Shown: in pieces, positions 47,444 to 56,158 of the stretch
Layout of the letters: each line of letters opens with the position of its first letter
How positions within the stretch are numbered: position 1 is the stretch's first letter
Origin: Cystobacter ferrugineus
GTDB lineage: Bacteria > Myxococcota > Myxococcia > Myxococcales > Myxococcaceae
Direction: 5' to 3'
DNA length: 64,000 bases
NCBI RefSeq assembly: GCF_001887355.1
Contig: NZ_MPIN01000014.1
Location: 186,001 to 250,000, forward strand
Notes under the pieces: generated by a model
Told to the model about the DNA's origin: nothing
The model's database searches: none
Seen by the model: the letters and a program-made list of their open reading frames with translations, nothing else
Translations under genes and position numbers: made by a program

Positions 47444-49150
47444 TCAGGGCGCCCGCGCGGGGAGCAGGGCGTCCAGGGTCTTCTCCAGCTCCTCGCCTCG
47501 CAATTGCGCTTGCGTGGCGACCACGTTGCCTCGCGCGTCCACCAGCACCGCGAAGGGGAGGCTCTCCAACTGGAACGCGGCGGGAAGCGGAGCCTGGAAG
47601 TCGAAGCCAGCGAAGACATGCATCCAGGGCATCTTCCACTTTCCGGCCCGGAAACGCCGCACCTGCTCCTCGTCCTGATCCAAGGATACGCTGAGAACGG
47701 TGAAGCCTCCCCGCCCGTTGAACTTCTCCGCGGCGGCGTGCAAGGAGCCCAACTCCCCCAGACACGGCTTGCACCAGGTGGCCCAGAAGTCGATGAGGTA
47801 GAAGCGGCCCAGCAGGCTCTCGCGCGAGACGACGCCCTGCCCCTCCAACAGCTCGGCGGAGAAGGCGGGCGCGAGCTGGCCCTTCACGACGTGTGGAGCC
47901 TGCTCGTCCCGCGGTTTGCTCGGCGAGACGCTCTCGATCGTCGCGCGAGCCACCATGTGCTTCTCGGCGTAGGGCTTGAGTCTGTCGACGAGCGAGGCCA
48001 CGCGTTGCGTGTCCTTCTCCTTGCTGGCCTTTTCCAACAGGGTGCTGAGCGCGAAGGCCTGGACGCTCTCCTCCGGGTTGCGCTCGGCGGCATCCATCCA
48101 GAACCGCTCCACGGTGGATGGGTTGACGAGAGAGGCCAGGGTGCCGAGGCCGGAGGGCGCCATGGCCCAACGCGGGTTGTTGGCGGGAAGAAGCTGGAGG
48201 AGTTCGGCGGCCAGCGCTTCACCTCGCTCACCCGGATGGTGAGTGGTGAAAGCGTAGACAGGCAACCCCAACACATCCAGGGCGGCCATCTGCCTCATCA
48301 CGGGGAAGGGGTGGGAGCCACGTGCGAAGTCGAGCAGTTCCTGGGGCAGCGTCCCGTAGTCAAACTTCTGGCCGCGCTTCAAGCGTCCATTCAAGACCTC
48401 ATGCCATGCGAGCTTGGAAAGGCTCGAGGCGCGGGCATGCAGGGCATTGATACGGTCCAGGGACGCATAGGGAGGCGCGAAGGTCACGAGGAAGGGAGAG
48501 GTGGCGCGGGACAGGGCTCGGGGATCGAGCACGATGCGGACCCGGCCCTCCCGGACACTCACCCGGCTCCGGTAGCCTCCGCTGTCCGCCAATTCATATC
48601 CCTCCGCCTGGGGACCGGGGACGGCGCGACCATCGCGGGTGAGCCCCAGCAACTGGTAGGTCACGCTGTCGCCTTCGACGGCGCGCTCGAAGACCCAGGT
48701 TCCATCGGGCTGGGCCAGCATGAACTCGGCCATGTAAGGATTGAAGCCATTCCAACTGCCGACGATGGAGGGGACGTCGATGTCCTCCAGATAGTCATAG
48801 GTCGCGAGCGTGGCCTGGAGCGACAGGGCTGGCTTGTCCGCGACCATCTGGAGGTAGAGCTGTTGGCCGGGATGGCCCGGAGCGGTGAGCCACAGGCTGT
48901 AGTCGCCAGGGCCCGGGGCCACCAGGGAGAAGTGCCCGTCGGACGCGACCGGAGCCTTCACCAGGGGTCGTGAGGCCCTGTCCTCCAACCGGGTCAAGAT
49001 GACCAGGGCATCACGGGGCGCGGCACCGCCCACGCCCCGCAGCTCGCCCGAGATGCGGTACTCGCCCGGAGCGAGGGATGGGTGCGCCGCGCAGCCCACC
49101 AGCCAGAGAAGACAAAGACTCGCAACGAGAGGAAATCCAGGCAGACGCAT
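47444..49150 (-). CDS. TlpA-like thioredoxin lipoprotein with glycogen-binding-like module
   Basis: 568 residues. The signal LPGFPLVASLCLLWLVGC ends at lipidated Cys20. Residues 28-115 resemble a carboxypeptidase-regulatory-like beta domain (DALVILTRLEDRASRPLVKA). Residues 126-210 look like an AMPK/CBM48-type module, with GSWNGFNPYMAEFMLAQPDG and YRSRVSVREGRVRIVLDP. A helical linker follows. Residues about 420-568 are a complete TlpA/ResA domain with the redox pair C460 and C463 in WATWCKPC, and a LPFAVLVD cis-Pro element. It should be a periplasmic thiol-disulfide enzyme tied to the membrane. The carbohydrate link is from fold resemblance only. ATG 49150 has GGAGACG upstream. Confidence 0.82.
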   Translation of the reverse strand: MRLPGFPLVASLCLLWLVGCAAHPSLAPGEYRISGELRGVGGAAPRDALVILTRLEDRASRPLVKAPVASDGHFSLVAPGPGDYSLWLTAPGHPGQQLYLQMVADKPALSLQATLATYDYLEDIDVPSIVGSWNGFNPYMAEFMLAQPDGTWVFERAVEGDSVTYQLLGLTRDGRAVPGPQAEGYELADSGGYRSRVSVREGRVRIVLDPRALSRATSPFLVTFAPPYASLDRINALHARASSLSKLAWHEVLNGRLKRGQKFDYGTLPQELLDFARGSHPFPVMRQMAALDVLGLPVYAFTTHHPGERGEALAAELLQLLPANNPRWAMAPSGLGTLASLVNPSTVERFWMDAAERNPEESVQAFALSTLLEKASKEKDTQRVASLVDRLKPYAEKHMVARATIESVSPSKPRDEQAPHVVKGQLAPAFSAELLEGQGVVSRESLLGRFYLIDFWATWCKPCLGELGSLHAAAEKFNGRGGFTVLSVSLDQDEEQVRRFRAGKWKMPWMHVFAGFDFQAPLPAAFQLESLPFAVLVDARGNVVATQAQLRGEELEKTLDALLPARAP

Positions 49151-49281
49151 GAAACGTCTCCGTCGAATCCACGGTCAGGGTCCAGGCGGCACCAGGAGAG
49201 CGACCGGGTCTGCCCTCCTGGCATGAAACCCTATCAACAAGTCTCCAGACCTGTCTGCCCATTCCTGGGCGGACGTTCTTC

Positions 49282-49297
49282 TTCCAGGAGTCTGGAA
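49282..49297 (-). terminator. Hairpin after the DUF1446 gene
   Basis: TTCCAG (49282-49287) and CTGGAA (49292-49297) make a 6-bp stem with a four-base loop, 33 bases past the DUF1446 stop on the minus strand. Outer arms TCCAGAC/GTCTGGA (49244-49250 and 49290-49296) and GCCCA/TGGGC (49257-49270) offer alternative pairings. It probably ends the transcript from 53315, before the TlpA-like gene's own promoter. The rest of the 179-base gap shows no gene. Confidence 0.45.
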
Positions 49298-49329
49298 TCA
49301 CGAGGCCCCACCGCACCCAGGAGACGCGT

Positions 49330-51024
49330 TCAGAGGAGCGTCTCGGGGACGTCGACATGGCGCGAGCGGAGCCACTCCCCGAGCGCCTTGCCTTGTGGAT
49401 CGAAGCGCGTCGAGGACGACACGCCCTCGCCGAGCAGGCCGTCGATGACGAAGTTCAGCCCGCGCAGCCGGGGGAAGAGATGCCTTTGGATGGGGAGGCC
49501 GCTCGCCTCGGGCAACAGTTCGCGGAGCCGCTCCGGCGTGAGCGCATGCGCGAGCCACCGCCAGGCCTCATCCGTCCGGGCCCAGAGGCCGATGTTCGCG
49601 GTGCCGCCCTTGTCTCCACTGCGCGCGGCGACGACCCGGCCGAGCGCCACCCGGCGCACGGGCCCTGGGGGCAACGGCGCCGGAAGCTCCGGGGCCTCCG
49701 CCGCCGCGAGGGCCAATGTCTGTTGCGATGGAGGAATGACGACCCGCGTTCCCTCCGACAGGACGGCGACGTGCTCGACGAGCGCCGCGTCGACATAAGC
49801 CGGAGTGTAGACGCCATACGGCATGCCGTCCGTGGGGGGCGTCGTCATCGTGAAGCCCGGGTAGCTCGCCAGCGCGAGCTCGATGGCCGCCCCGCTGAAG
49901 GCACGCCCCACCTTCTTCTCGTCCGGGTCCTTCGCCACGACGCGCAGGAACGCGGCCGCCTGTTCTTCCGTGGAGGCATCCTCGCGGTCGGTCCGGACGA
50001 GCGTCCAGTGCAGCTCGCGGGGCTTCTTGGGGAGGGCGGCCTCGAGCTGCTCGCGCACCAGGCGGGCCTTCTGCTCGATGTCGAGCCCCACCAGCACGAA
50101 GGTCATCTCGTTGCGGAAGCCCCCGAGGTGGTTCAGGCAGATCTTCAGGGAGGGAGGAGGCGGCTCGCCGCGCACTCCGGAGATGCGCACGCGGTCATGC
50201 CCCACGGCGGAGAGATCCACGGTGTCGAAGCGCGCCGTCACATCGGGGCCCGCGTACCGGGCGCCCTCGATTTCGTAGAGCAATTGAGCGGTCACCGTAT
50301 CGACGGACACCGCGCCTCCCGAGCCCTCGTGTTTGGTGATGATGGACGTGCCGTCGGCGTGCAGTTCCGCGAGGGGAAACCCGGGGCGGCGCGCGTCGAT
50401 CTCCGTGAAGAAGGAGTAGTTGCCCCCCGTGGCCTGGGCACCACACTCGAGCACGTGGCCCGCGGCCTGGGCGCCCGCGAGACAATCCCAATCATCGCGC
50501 CGCCAGCCGAAGTGAGCGGCGGCCGGTCCCACGACGAGCGAGGCATCGGTCACGCGTCCGGTGACGACGATGTCGGCACCCGCGCGCAGGCACTCGGCGA
50601 TTCCCCACGCGCCCAGGTAGGCGTTCGCCGTGAGCGGCGTGCCCAGCCCGAGCGCCCCGGCACGGGCCAGGAGCTCATCGCCCTCGACGTGCGCCACCCG
50701 GACCTGGAGGCCCAGCCGCTCGGCGAGAGCCCGGAGCGCGGCCGCGAGACCCGCGGGGTTCAACCCTCCGGCGTTCGTGACGATCTTCACCCGCTTCTCG
50801 ACGGCGAGCGCCAGACACTGCTCCATCTGGCGGAGGAAGGTCTTGGCGAAGCCGCCATTCGGATCCTTCAGCCGATCCCGGCCGAGGATGAGCATCGTCA
50901 GCTCGGCGAGATAGTCACCCGTGAGGACGTCGAGCTGTCCCCCCTCGAGCATCTCGCGGAAGGCGGAGAAGCGATCGCCGTAGAAACCCGAGGCATTGCC
51001 GACACGAAGGGGGGAGGCGCTCAT
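49330..51024 (-). CDS. DUF1446/AtuA-like protein
   Basis: 564 residues. Residues 1-440 match DUF1446 (AtuA family of acyclic terpene utilisation): VGNASGFYGDRFSAFREMLE, LDVLTGDYLAELTMLILGRD, IVTNAGGLNPAGLAAALRAL, GADIVVTGRVTDASLVVGPA and ATGGNYSFFTEIDARRPGFP. The C-terminal about 110 residues (ARSGDKGGTANIGLWARTDE onward) are the small AtuA-like domain, often a separate protein (DUF4387-like) and here fused. AtuA is needed for citronellol/geraniol catabolism in Pseudomonas; its exact reaction is unclear. No other atu gene is nearby, so the substrate may differ. The true start is ATG 51024, five bases after the stop of the VWA gene; the longer frame to 51603 overlaps that gene. Confidence 0.85.
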   Translation of the reverse strand: MSASPLRVGNASGFYGDRFSAFREMLEGGQLDVLTGDYLAELTMLILGRDRLKDPNGGFAKTFLRQMEQCLALAVEKRVKIVTNAGGLNPAGLAAALRALAERLGLQVRVAHVEGDELLARAGALGLGTPLTANAYLGAWGIAECLRAGADIVVTGRVTDASLVVGPAAAHFGWRRDDWDCLAGAQAAGHVLECGAQATGGNYSFFTEIDARRPGFPLAELHADGTSIITKHEGSGGAVSVDTVTAQLLYEIEGARYAGPDVTARFDTVDLSAVGHDRVRISGVRGEPPPPSLKICLNHLGGFRNEMTFVLVGLDIEQKARLVREQLEAALPKKPRELHWTLVRTDREDASTEEQAAAFLRVVAKDPDEKKVGRAFSGAAIELALASYPGFTMTTPPTDGMPYGVYTPAYVDAALVEHVAVLSEGTRVVIPPSQQTLALAAAEAPELPAPLPPGPVRRVALGRVVAARSGDKGGTANIGLWARTDEAWRWLAHALTPERLRELLPEASGLPIQRHLFPRLRGLNFVIDGLLGEGVSSSTRFDPQGKALGEWLRSRHVDVPETLL

Positions 51025-51029
51025 GCCCC

Positions 51030-53315
51030 CTAGACATAGCCGAAGCGGCGGCGCAGGAACCACTCGGCCCCCAGCAGCCCCACGAGCGCCACCAGGTAGT
51101 ACCAGCGATCCCACAGCGGCTTGTCCTTCGCCCGGCCCACCTCCACCACCGGAGGGTCCAACAGCGGCACATCGTCCGGAAGTCCACTCATGGGCAGCCG
51201 GTACGTCTTGCCTCCGGTGTACTTGGCGATCTGCTCCATCAGCTCCGGCCGCACCGAGGCGTCCGACAACTCCGGGCCCACCGCGCGCACCGCCACCGCG
51301 TCCTCGCCCCGGCCCAGGTCCGTCTCGCCCTTCTTCGCCGTGGCCACGAGCTTGTAGGGCCCGGGGGCGGGCGGAGGGAACTCCAGCCGCACCACGCCAT
51401 CCGGCCCCGTCTGGCCCGTCTGCACCGCCACCGGCTTCTGCGTGTCCACCGACACCAGCTCCACCCGCACCTGGGCATCCTGGGCCGGCTGATAGTCCGA
51501 CGTGCGCGACGCCACCACCACGCCCACGGGCCGGCCCGGCTCCACCGAGGGGGGATCCGCCGTCACGTTGAGCGTCGTCAGGTCCGGGTCGCGCACCAGC
51601 CAACGCAGCGCGTTGCCCCAGAAGCGATCATAGGTGCGGCTGGGCGAGCCCTCCTTGTGCGCGGTGAAGGCCCAGTACCAACTGGCGTCCGTGGCCAGCA
51701 CCATCGCCCGGCCCCGGCCGTAGTCCCACACGGCCACCAGCGGCGCGTTCTTCCCATCCGATGTGAGGAAGGGGTGGTCCATGAGCACCGTCGCCCCCGG
51801 CTTGGCGCGCGTCAGGTTGGCGCCCGGAATGGCCGGCAGCTCCGCCCACGCCGCCTCCGTGCTCGTGCCCCCCGAGGCCATCGCCGTCACCGGATGGCGC
51901 ATCCCCTCGGGCGTCAGCCGCGCCTTGAAGGAATCGACGTTGGCCGGGCCCGCGCCCTCCAACGGCAGCGCCTCGTAGAGCGTGGGCATGTTCGCCCGTC
52001 CCTCGCCCAGCACGCTGTCCCCACCGATCATCACCATCGCGCCACCGTTGTGCACGTAACGCTCGAGGTTGCGCTCGTACTGGGCGATGGACAACGACGA
52101 GTCCGAGTAGCCGAAGTTCTGGAAGATGACGACGTCGAAGGTGTCCAGCTTCGTGTCGAAGATCTCCTCCATGGGGAAGGGGATGAGCGACAGCTCGCGC
52201 TCCTGGCTCACCACGCCCGGGTCATCGGACATGGTGCGCAGGATGTAGAAGGACACCATGTCCACGTTGGCGTCCTGGCGCAGCAGGCCGCGCAGGAAGC
52301 GCTCGTCCCACGAGGGCTTGCCCACCACCAGCAGCACGCGCACCCGGTCGCGGATGACCTTGAGCACGAAGGAGCGCGTGTTGTTGTCGCCCACCGCCTC
52401 GTCCGGGTACACCGGCACGCTCACGGTGTAGACGAAGCGCCCCGTCTGGTCCGGCGTGAAGGTGAAGCCAATGGGCTTCACGTCGTCCGAGGACTCGAAG
52501 CGCACGGACTTGCTCGCCACCACCTTGCCTTCCTGCTTGAGCACCACCGGCACGTCCTGGCCGGAGAAGCCCCGGCCGTGCACCTCCACCTCCACGGTGA
52601 GCGAGTTGCGCACGAAGGCGAAGTCATCCACCTTCACCCGCTCGACGGCCAGGTCCTTCAGGGCCTCCTGGCCCACGACGAAGGTGGACACCGGCACGCC
52701 CAGGTCCGCGAGCGCCGCGCGCGCCCGGCCCACCGCCCCATTGGCCAGCTCCACGTTGTCCGCGCCATCGCTCAAGAGCAGCACGCCGCCGAGCTTCTTG
52801 GCCCCCTGCGCCCCCGCGCCCGCCGAGCGCAGGGCCGACAGCAGATCCGAGGTGCCCGCGCGCGCCGGCTCCTTCGTGAGCGACTCGGCGGTGACGGGCG
52901 CCAGCTCCGGGTCGAAGCCATACACCTCCACCGCGTAGCGGTCCTGGAGCGCCGAGAGTCCCGGCGCGGCACTCTCCAGGAAGGCGGCCGCCTCGGCCGA
53001 GCGCGTCACGCCCCCGGGCTCCACCGGGAAGTTCATGGAGGCCGAGCGGTCCACCAGCACCGCCAGCCGGTTCTTCATCCGCGCCACCTGGAGGTTGCGG
53101 ATGCCGGGCTCCAGCAGGAAGAAGAGCGCCGCGAGGCCCGCGCCCAGGCGCAACCCCCACAACGACCAGCGCCGCGCCCGCGCGGGCTCGCGCCGCACGC
53201 CCCACGCCGCCAGTCCCACGCCGAGCGCCACACCCACGCCCAGCAGCACCAGCGCCCACACGGGCAGCGGCGAGAGGCTGACGAGCTTCCAGGCATTGAA
53301 GGGAGTGGTGTCCAT
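51030..53315 (-). CDS. Membrane protein with VWA and glutamine-amidotransferase-like domains
   Basis: 761 residues. Two N-terminal transmembrane helices (LPVWALVLLGVGVALGVGLA and LWGLRLGAGLAALFFLLEPG) precede a VWA domain with metal motif VDRSASM at about residues 88-94 and LLLSDGADNVELANG. Then a beta-sandwich segment and a class-I glutamine-amidotransferase-like fold (VRVLLVVGKPSWDERFLRGL, FDVVIFQNFGYSD, GGAMVMIGGDSVLG) without a clear catalytic Cys-His pair. One C-terminal helix (WYYLVALVGLLGAEWFLRRR) ends the chain. These proteins usually accompany MoxR ATPase and DUF58 genes. The start 53315 lies 24 bases after the DUF4159 gene, and both probably form an operon with the DUF1446 gene. Confidence 0.82.
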   Translation of the reverse strand: MDTTPFNAWKLVSLSPLPVWALVLLGVGVALGVGLAAWGVRREPARARRWSLWGLRLGAGLAALFFLLEPGIRNLQVARMKNRLAVLVDRSASMNFPVEPGGVTRSAEAAAFLESAAPGLSALQDRYAVEVYGFDPELAPVTAESLTKEPARAGTSDLLSALRSAGAGAQGAKKLGGVLLLSDGADNVELANGAVGRARAALADLGVPVSTFVVGQEALKDLAVERVKVDDFAFVRNSLTVEVEVHGRGFSGQDVPVVLKQEGKVVASKSVRFESSDDVKPIGFTFTPDQTGRFVYTVSVPVYPDEAVGDNNTRSFVLKVIRDRVRVLLVVGKPSWDERFLRGLLRQDANVDMVSFYILRTMSDDPGVVSQERELSLIPFPMEEIFDTKLDTFDVVIFQNFGYSDSSLSIAQYERNLERYVHNGGAMVMIGGDSVLGEGRANMPTLYEALPLEGAGPANVDSFKARLTPEGMRHPVTAMASGGTSTEAAWAELPAIPGANLTRAKPGATVLMDHPFLTSDGKNAPLVAVWDYGRGRAMVLATDASWYWAFTAHKEGSPSRTYDRFWGNALRWLVRDPDLTTLNVTADPPSVEPGRPVGVVVASRTSDYQPAQDAQVRVELVSVDTQKPVAVQTGQTGPDGVVRLEFPPPAPGPYKLVATAKKGETDLGRGEDAVAVRAVGPELSDASVRPELMEQIAKYTGGKTYRLPMSGLPDDVPLLDPPVVEVGRAKDKPLWDRWYYLVALVGLLGAEWFLRRRFGYV

Positions 53316-53339
53316 GAATGACAGTCGGAGTCCCGCGCT

Positions 53340-54098
53340 TCAGCGGCGCTTGTTGAGGATGAGCGGCAGGTGGACGGCGTCGTCCTTGTAGTCCAGGCAG
53401 AGCGCGTACATGCAGAGATTGATGCCCAGACGCACCGCCAGCTCGCGCTGGGGCTCGCCCCCGGGAGTCACGTCGAACTCGTAGTCGCCCAGCTCGCCGC
53501 GGCTCCACGCCCCCGCCAGGTCGTTCTGCGAGTACATCACCGCCGCGCGCTTGCCCACGCTGGCCGCCTCGAGCTGCGGCTTGTTGAGTACGCGACCCGG
53601 AGCGGAATCCAGCAGGAAGAAGCTCTTGAAGACCACGTGGGTGGAGGGCACGGGGGTGAGCGGGCTGCGGGGCAGCACCCGGGCGATCTCCCGCCGGAAG
53701 CTCGCGTCGAAGCCGTCCCCGTCGCTGCCGTCATTGGCGTCCGCGAGCAGGAAGCCCCCGAAGGTGAGGTAGCGCCGCAGGTTCTCCACCTCGGCGGTGC
53801 TGAAGGGAGGAAAGCCCCCGTCAGCGCCCAGGTAGAGGAAGGGGTATTCGAAGATCTCCGGACTGGAGAGGGCGAAGGGGCGGGCATCGGGCAGCACCTC
53901 CACGGAGGTACGCCGTTGCACCTCCCAGGAAATGCGTCGCAAGCCGGACAGGCGGGCATCCCAGCGGCCTCCGTGCCGGGCCACCGCGGGGATGAAACGG
54001 CTCTTTTCTCCGAAGGCGGACGCACGTCCGGCCAGCAGCGGGACGAGCGCCGCGCTCCCGAACAGCAGGTGGCGACGGCTAAGGGGGCGCACGGGCAT
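53340..54098 (-). CDS. DUF4159 domain-containing exported protein
   Basis: 252 residues. The N-terminus RPLSRRHLLFGSAALVPLLA is a Tat-like or Sec signal with a twin Arg. The body matches DUF4159 as seen next to VWA/BatA proteins: SSPEIFEYPFLYLGADGGFP, LTFGGFLLADANDGSDGDGF and YSQNDLAGAWSRG. It forms a ThuA/glutamine-amidotransferase-like fold, cell-envelope located, function unknown. ATG 54098 was chosen as the start of the signal; the frame upstream to 54332 is antisense to the small gene at 54154. First gene of the probable DUF4159-VWA-DUF1446 operon, divergent from 54154 across 55 bases. Confidence 0.82.
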   Translation of the reverse strand: MPVRPLSRRHLLFGSAALVPLLAGRASAFGEKSRFIPAVARHGGRWDARLSGLRRISWEVQRRTSVEVLPDARPFALSSPEIFEYPFLYLGADGGFPPFSTAEVENLRRYLTFGGFLLADANDGSDGDGFDASFRREIARVLPRSPLTPVPSTHVVFKSFFLLDSAPGRVLNKPQLEAASVGKRAAVMYSQNDLAGAWSRGELGDYEFDVTPGGEPQRELAVRLGINLCMYALCLDYKDDAVHLPLILNKRR

Positions 54099-54153
54099 GG
54101 AAGCCCTATATACCGTCGACGCGCGATCGCATTCCCCGCTATACAGGAGGGCC

Positions 54154-54414
54154 ATGGCGAAAGGCGGACAGACGCCCAGGGAGCCCGTATCCCCCCGGAT
54201 GCAGGCGGCGTGGAAGCTCAAGGAAGCCGGGGACGTGGTGGCCGCGCGGCATGCCGCCGAACGGCTCCTCGCCGAGCCCTCGGCCCCCGAGGACCCGGCC
54301 CAGGCCGCGGAGCTGTTGCGCCGCGGCACCACGCCCCCCGCGCTCTACGGCTACGCGGCCCTGGCCGCCCTCTTCCTCGTGCTGCTCGTGGTCCTCGCCG
54401 CCACGCGCTACTAG
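54154..54414 (+). CDS. Small single-pass membrane protein, hypothetical
   Basis: 86 residues with AGGAGGG immediately upstream of ATG 54154. The N-terminal 55 residues are polar and helical (MQAAWKLKEAGDVVAARHAA, a TPR-like helix) and the C-terminal segment is one transmembrane helix (LYGYAALAALFLVLLVVLAA) followed by TRY. I do not recognise the family. Such tail-anchored proteins next to DUF4159/VWA genes could be their partners, but the two sides are divergent. Its stop is 9 bases from the next gene, with which it is surely co-transcribed. Confidence 0.68.
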   Translation: MAKGGQTPREPVSPRMQAAWKLKEAGDVVAARHAAERLLAEPSAPEDPAQAAELLRRGTTPPALYGYAALAALFLVLLVVLAATRY

Positions 54415-54423
54415 GACATCGTC

Positions 54424-55143
54424 TTGGACGCCTACCTCGAGGCCCTCAAGGCCTACCAGAGCTTCAACCCCGCGGGCTGGGTGGCCCTCTACCGGGTGCT
54501 GCCCATGTGGGCCGGCATCGTGAGCGGCGTGCTGGGATTGGTCCTCCTGCTGGCGGGGGGGGGCCGCCTGTTCCGCGTGCTGGCCGGCCCCATTGGAGCA
54601 TGCATCGCCCTGGGGTGGACGGGCCTGCTGCTCACCCGCTTCTCCCTCGGGTGGGCGGATCCTCGCCTGATCAACGGCATCGCCACCGCGCTCGCCATCG
54701 TGGGGTTTCTCTTTCCCTCCATCATCGTCTACCTGGGCGTGGGCATCCCCCTGGGTCTGCTCGGCGGGGAGATCGCCGGGCCCAATGACTTCGTCATCGG
54801 GTTCGCGCCGGGCCTCATCCTCGGAGGGCTCATCGGTGTGGTGCTCTACCGGCAGATGGCCGCCATCATCGCCTCGTGCTTCGGTGGGTGGCTGCTGGTC
54901 ATCGGGGCCATGGCGGCCCTGCACCGCTTCACGGGCCTGGTGGGCGTCATGGCCAAGCAGCCCTGGGGCATCGTCATCGCCGCGGGCCTCTTCGCGCTCG
55001 CCGGCAGCATCTACCAGATCGCCGTGCGGCCCTCCCCCGAGGAAGCCGAGCGGCAGCGCGCCGAGCGCCAGAAGCTCAAGCAGCGCAAGGCGGAACAGAA
55101 GGCCCTCGAGAAGCGTTGGAGCGTTCCCCGGGGCGGAGAGTAG
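54424..55143 (+). CDS. Multi-pass membrane protein (DUF4203/TMEM198-like)
   Basis: 239 residues with about six to seven hydrophobic helices (MWAGIVSGVLGLVLLLAGGG, LINGIATALAIVGFLFPSII, VIGFAPGLILGGLIGVVL, GIVIAAGLFALAGSIYQI) and a charged, coiled C-terminal tail rich in Glu, Arg and Lys (QRAERQKLKQRKAEQK). The pattern of Gly-rich helices resembles the DUF4203/TM198 type. Start is TTG 54424 with AGGA 10 bases upstream; no ATG or GTG fits nearby. Inner-membrane protein; role unknown. Part of the short plus-strand unit from 54154. Confidence 0.68.
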   Translation: MDAYLEALKAYQSFNPAGWVALYRVLPMWAGIVSGVLGLVLLLAGGGRLFRVLAGPIGACIALGWTGLLLTRFSLGWADPRLINGIATALAIVGFLFPSIIVYLGVGIPLGLLGGEIAGPNDFVIGFAPGLILGGLIGVVLYRQMAAIIASCFGGWLLVIGAMAALHRFTGLVGVMAKQPWGIVIAAGLFALAGSIYQIAVRPSPEEAERQRAERQKLKQRKAEQKALEKRWSVPRGGE

Positions 55144-55227
55144 GCCCCGGGACTCAGGCTTTACCTGCACCTGGGCCGCGCGTAGAGTCCGCGCCCCCTC
55201 ACCTCCCCCCCGGGACGAGCGACACCG

Positions 55228-56103
55228 ATGCGCCAGGCCAGACGCAAGGAGAAGAACGCCGAGACCAGGGAGCCCAGGCGCTCCGAGCCCCCGCCGGAGC
55301 CCTCACCCGAGCCGTCCCAGGAGACGGCCGCGGAGGTCCCGCCCGCCTGGAAGAAGCCCGAGGGACTGTCTGCCCGGGGCTGGGCGGTGCTCGGCGTCGT
55401 GCTCGTCCTGCTGCAATTCCCCCTCATCCACTACGCCCTCTTCCGGAGCGAGCCCGCCACCACCACCCAGGTGCCCTACTCCCAGGACTTCGCGGATCCA
55501 GGCGTGGTGGCGCGCGACTTCTTCTCCACGGGCGGCTTCTGGCGCGTGGTGAACGGCGAGCTGCTGTCGCCCGGCGTGAAGAACAATCCGCTGTGGCTCC
55601 AGGCGTCGCTGCCCGCGGACGTGGCCGTCGAGTTCGACGTGCGCTCCGAGTCGCCCGAGGGCGACATCAAGGTGGAGCTCTTCGGCGATGGCTCCGACCA
55701 CGCCTCCGGCTACATCTTCATCCACGGCGGGTGGAACAACACGCTGTCCATCATCGCGAGGCTGGACGAGCACGGCAGGTCCCTGGACGCGCTCGAGCGC
55801 CAGGCGCGGCGCGTGGCGGAGCAGCGGGGCACCCCGCAACAGACGGGTCTCGTGGAGACGGGCGTCTTGCGCGCCAGGACGCACATGCGCGTGGAGGCCA
55901 GGCCCTATCCGGTGACCCGGGGACAGACCTATCACTGGCGTATCGAGCGCAAGGGCTCGCTGTTACGCTGGAGCATCGACGGCAAGCCCTTCATGCAGTT
56001 CGATGATCCCATCCCCCTCAAGGGAAAGGGTCACGATCGCTTCGGGTTCTCTAGCTGGGAGGCCCAACTCTTCTTCGACAATCTGAAGATCGAGCCGCTG
56101 TAG
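55228..56103 (+). CDS. Membrane-anchored beta-sandwich (LamG/DUF1080-like) protein
   Basis: 291 residues. A Lys/Glu/Pro-rich cytoplasmic segment of about 50 residues is followed by one transmembrane helix (WAVLGVVLVLLQFPLIHYAL), and the remaining 215 residues lie outside. They form a LamG- or DUF1080-like concanavalin sandwich: YSQDFADPGVVARDFFSTGG, VAVEFDVRSESPEGDIKVEL and YHWRIERKGSLLRWSIDGKP with FSSWEAQLFFDNLKI at the end. Possible carbohydrate-binding or glycosidase-like fold, but no catalytic residues are evident. It sits between the membrane pair and the ketoacyl-synthase-like gene, 55 bases before the latter. Confidence 0.7.
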   Translation: MRQARRKEKNAETREPRRSEPPPEPSPEPSQETAAEVPPAWKKPEGLSARGWAVLGVVLVLLQFPLIHYALFRSEPATTTQVPYSQDFADPGVVARDFFSTGGFWRVVNGELLSPGVKNNPLWLQASLPADVAVEFDVRSESPEGDIKVELFGDGSDHASGYIFIHGGWNNTLSIIARLDEHGRSLDALERQARRVAEQRGTPQQTGLVETGVLRARTHMRVEARPYPVTRGQTYHWRIERKGSLLRWSIDGKPFMQFDDPIPLKGKGHDRFGFSSWEAQLFFDNLKIEPL

Positions 56104-56158
56104 CCACGGGAACCACTCCCAGCCACCCGCGGCGAACAAGGAATCAGGGGAACACAAC

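Noticed and set aside
51025-51603. N-terminal extension of the DUF1446 frame to 51603.
   Set aside because: It overlaps the C-terminus of the VWA gene on the same strand; the family N-terminus starts at ATG 51024.
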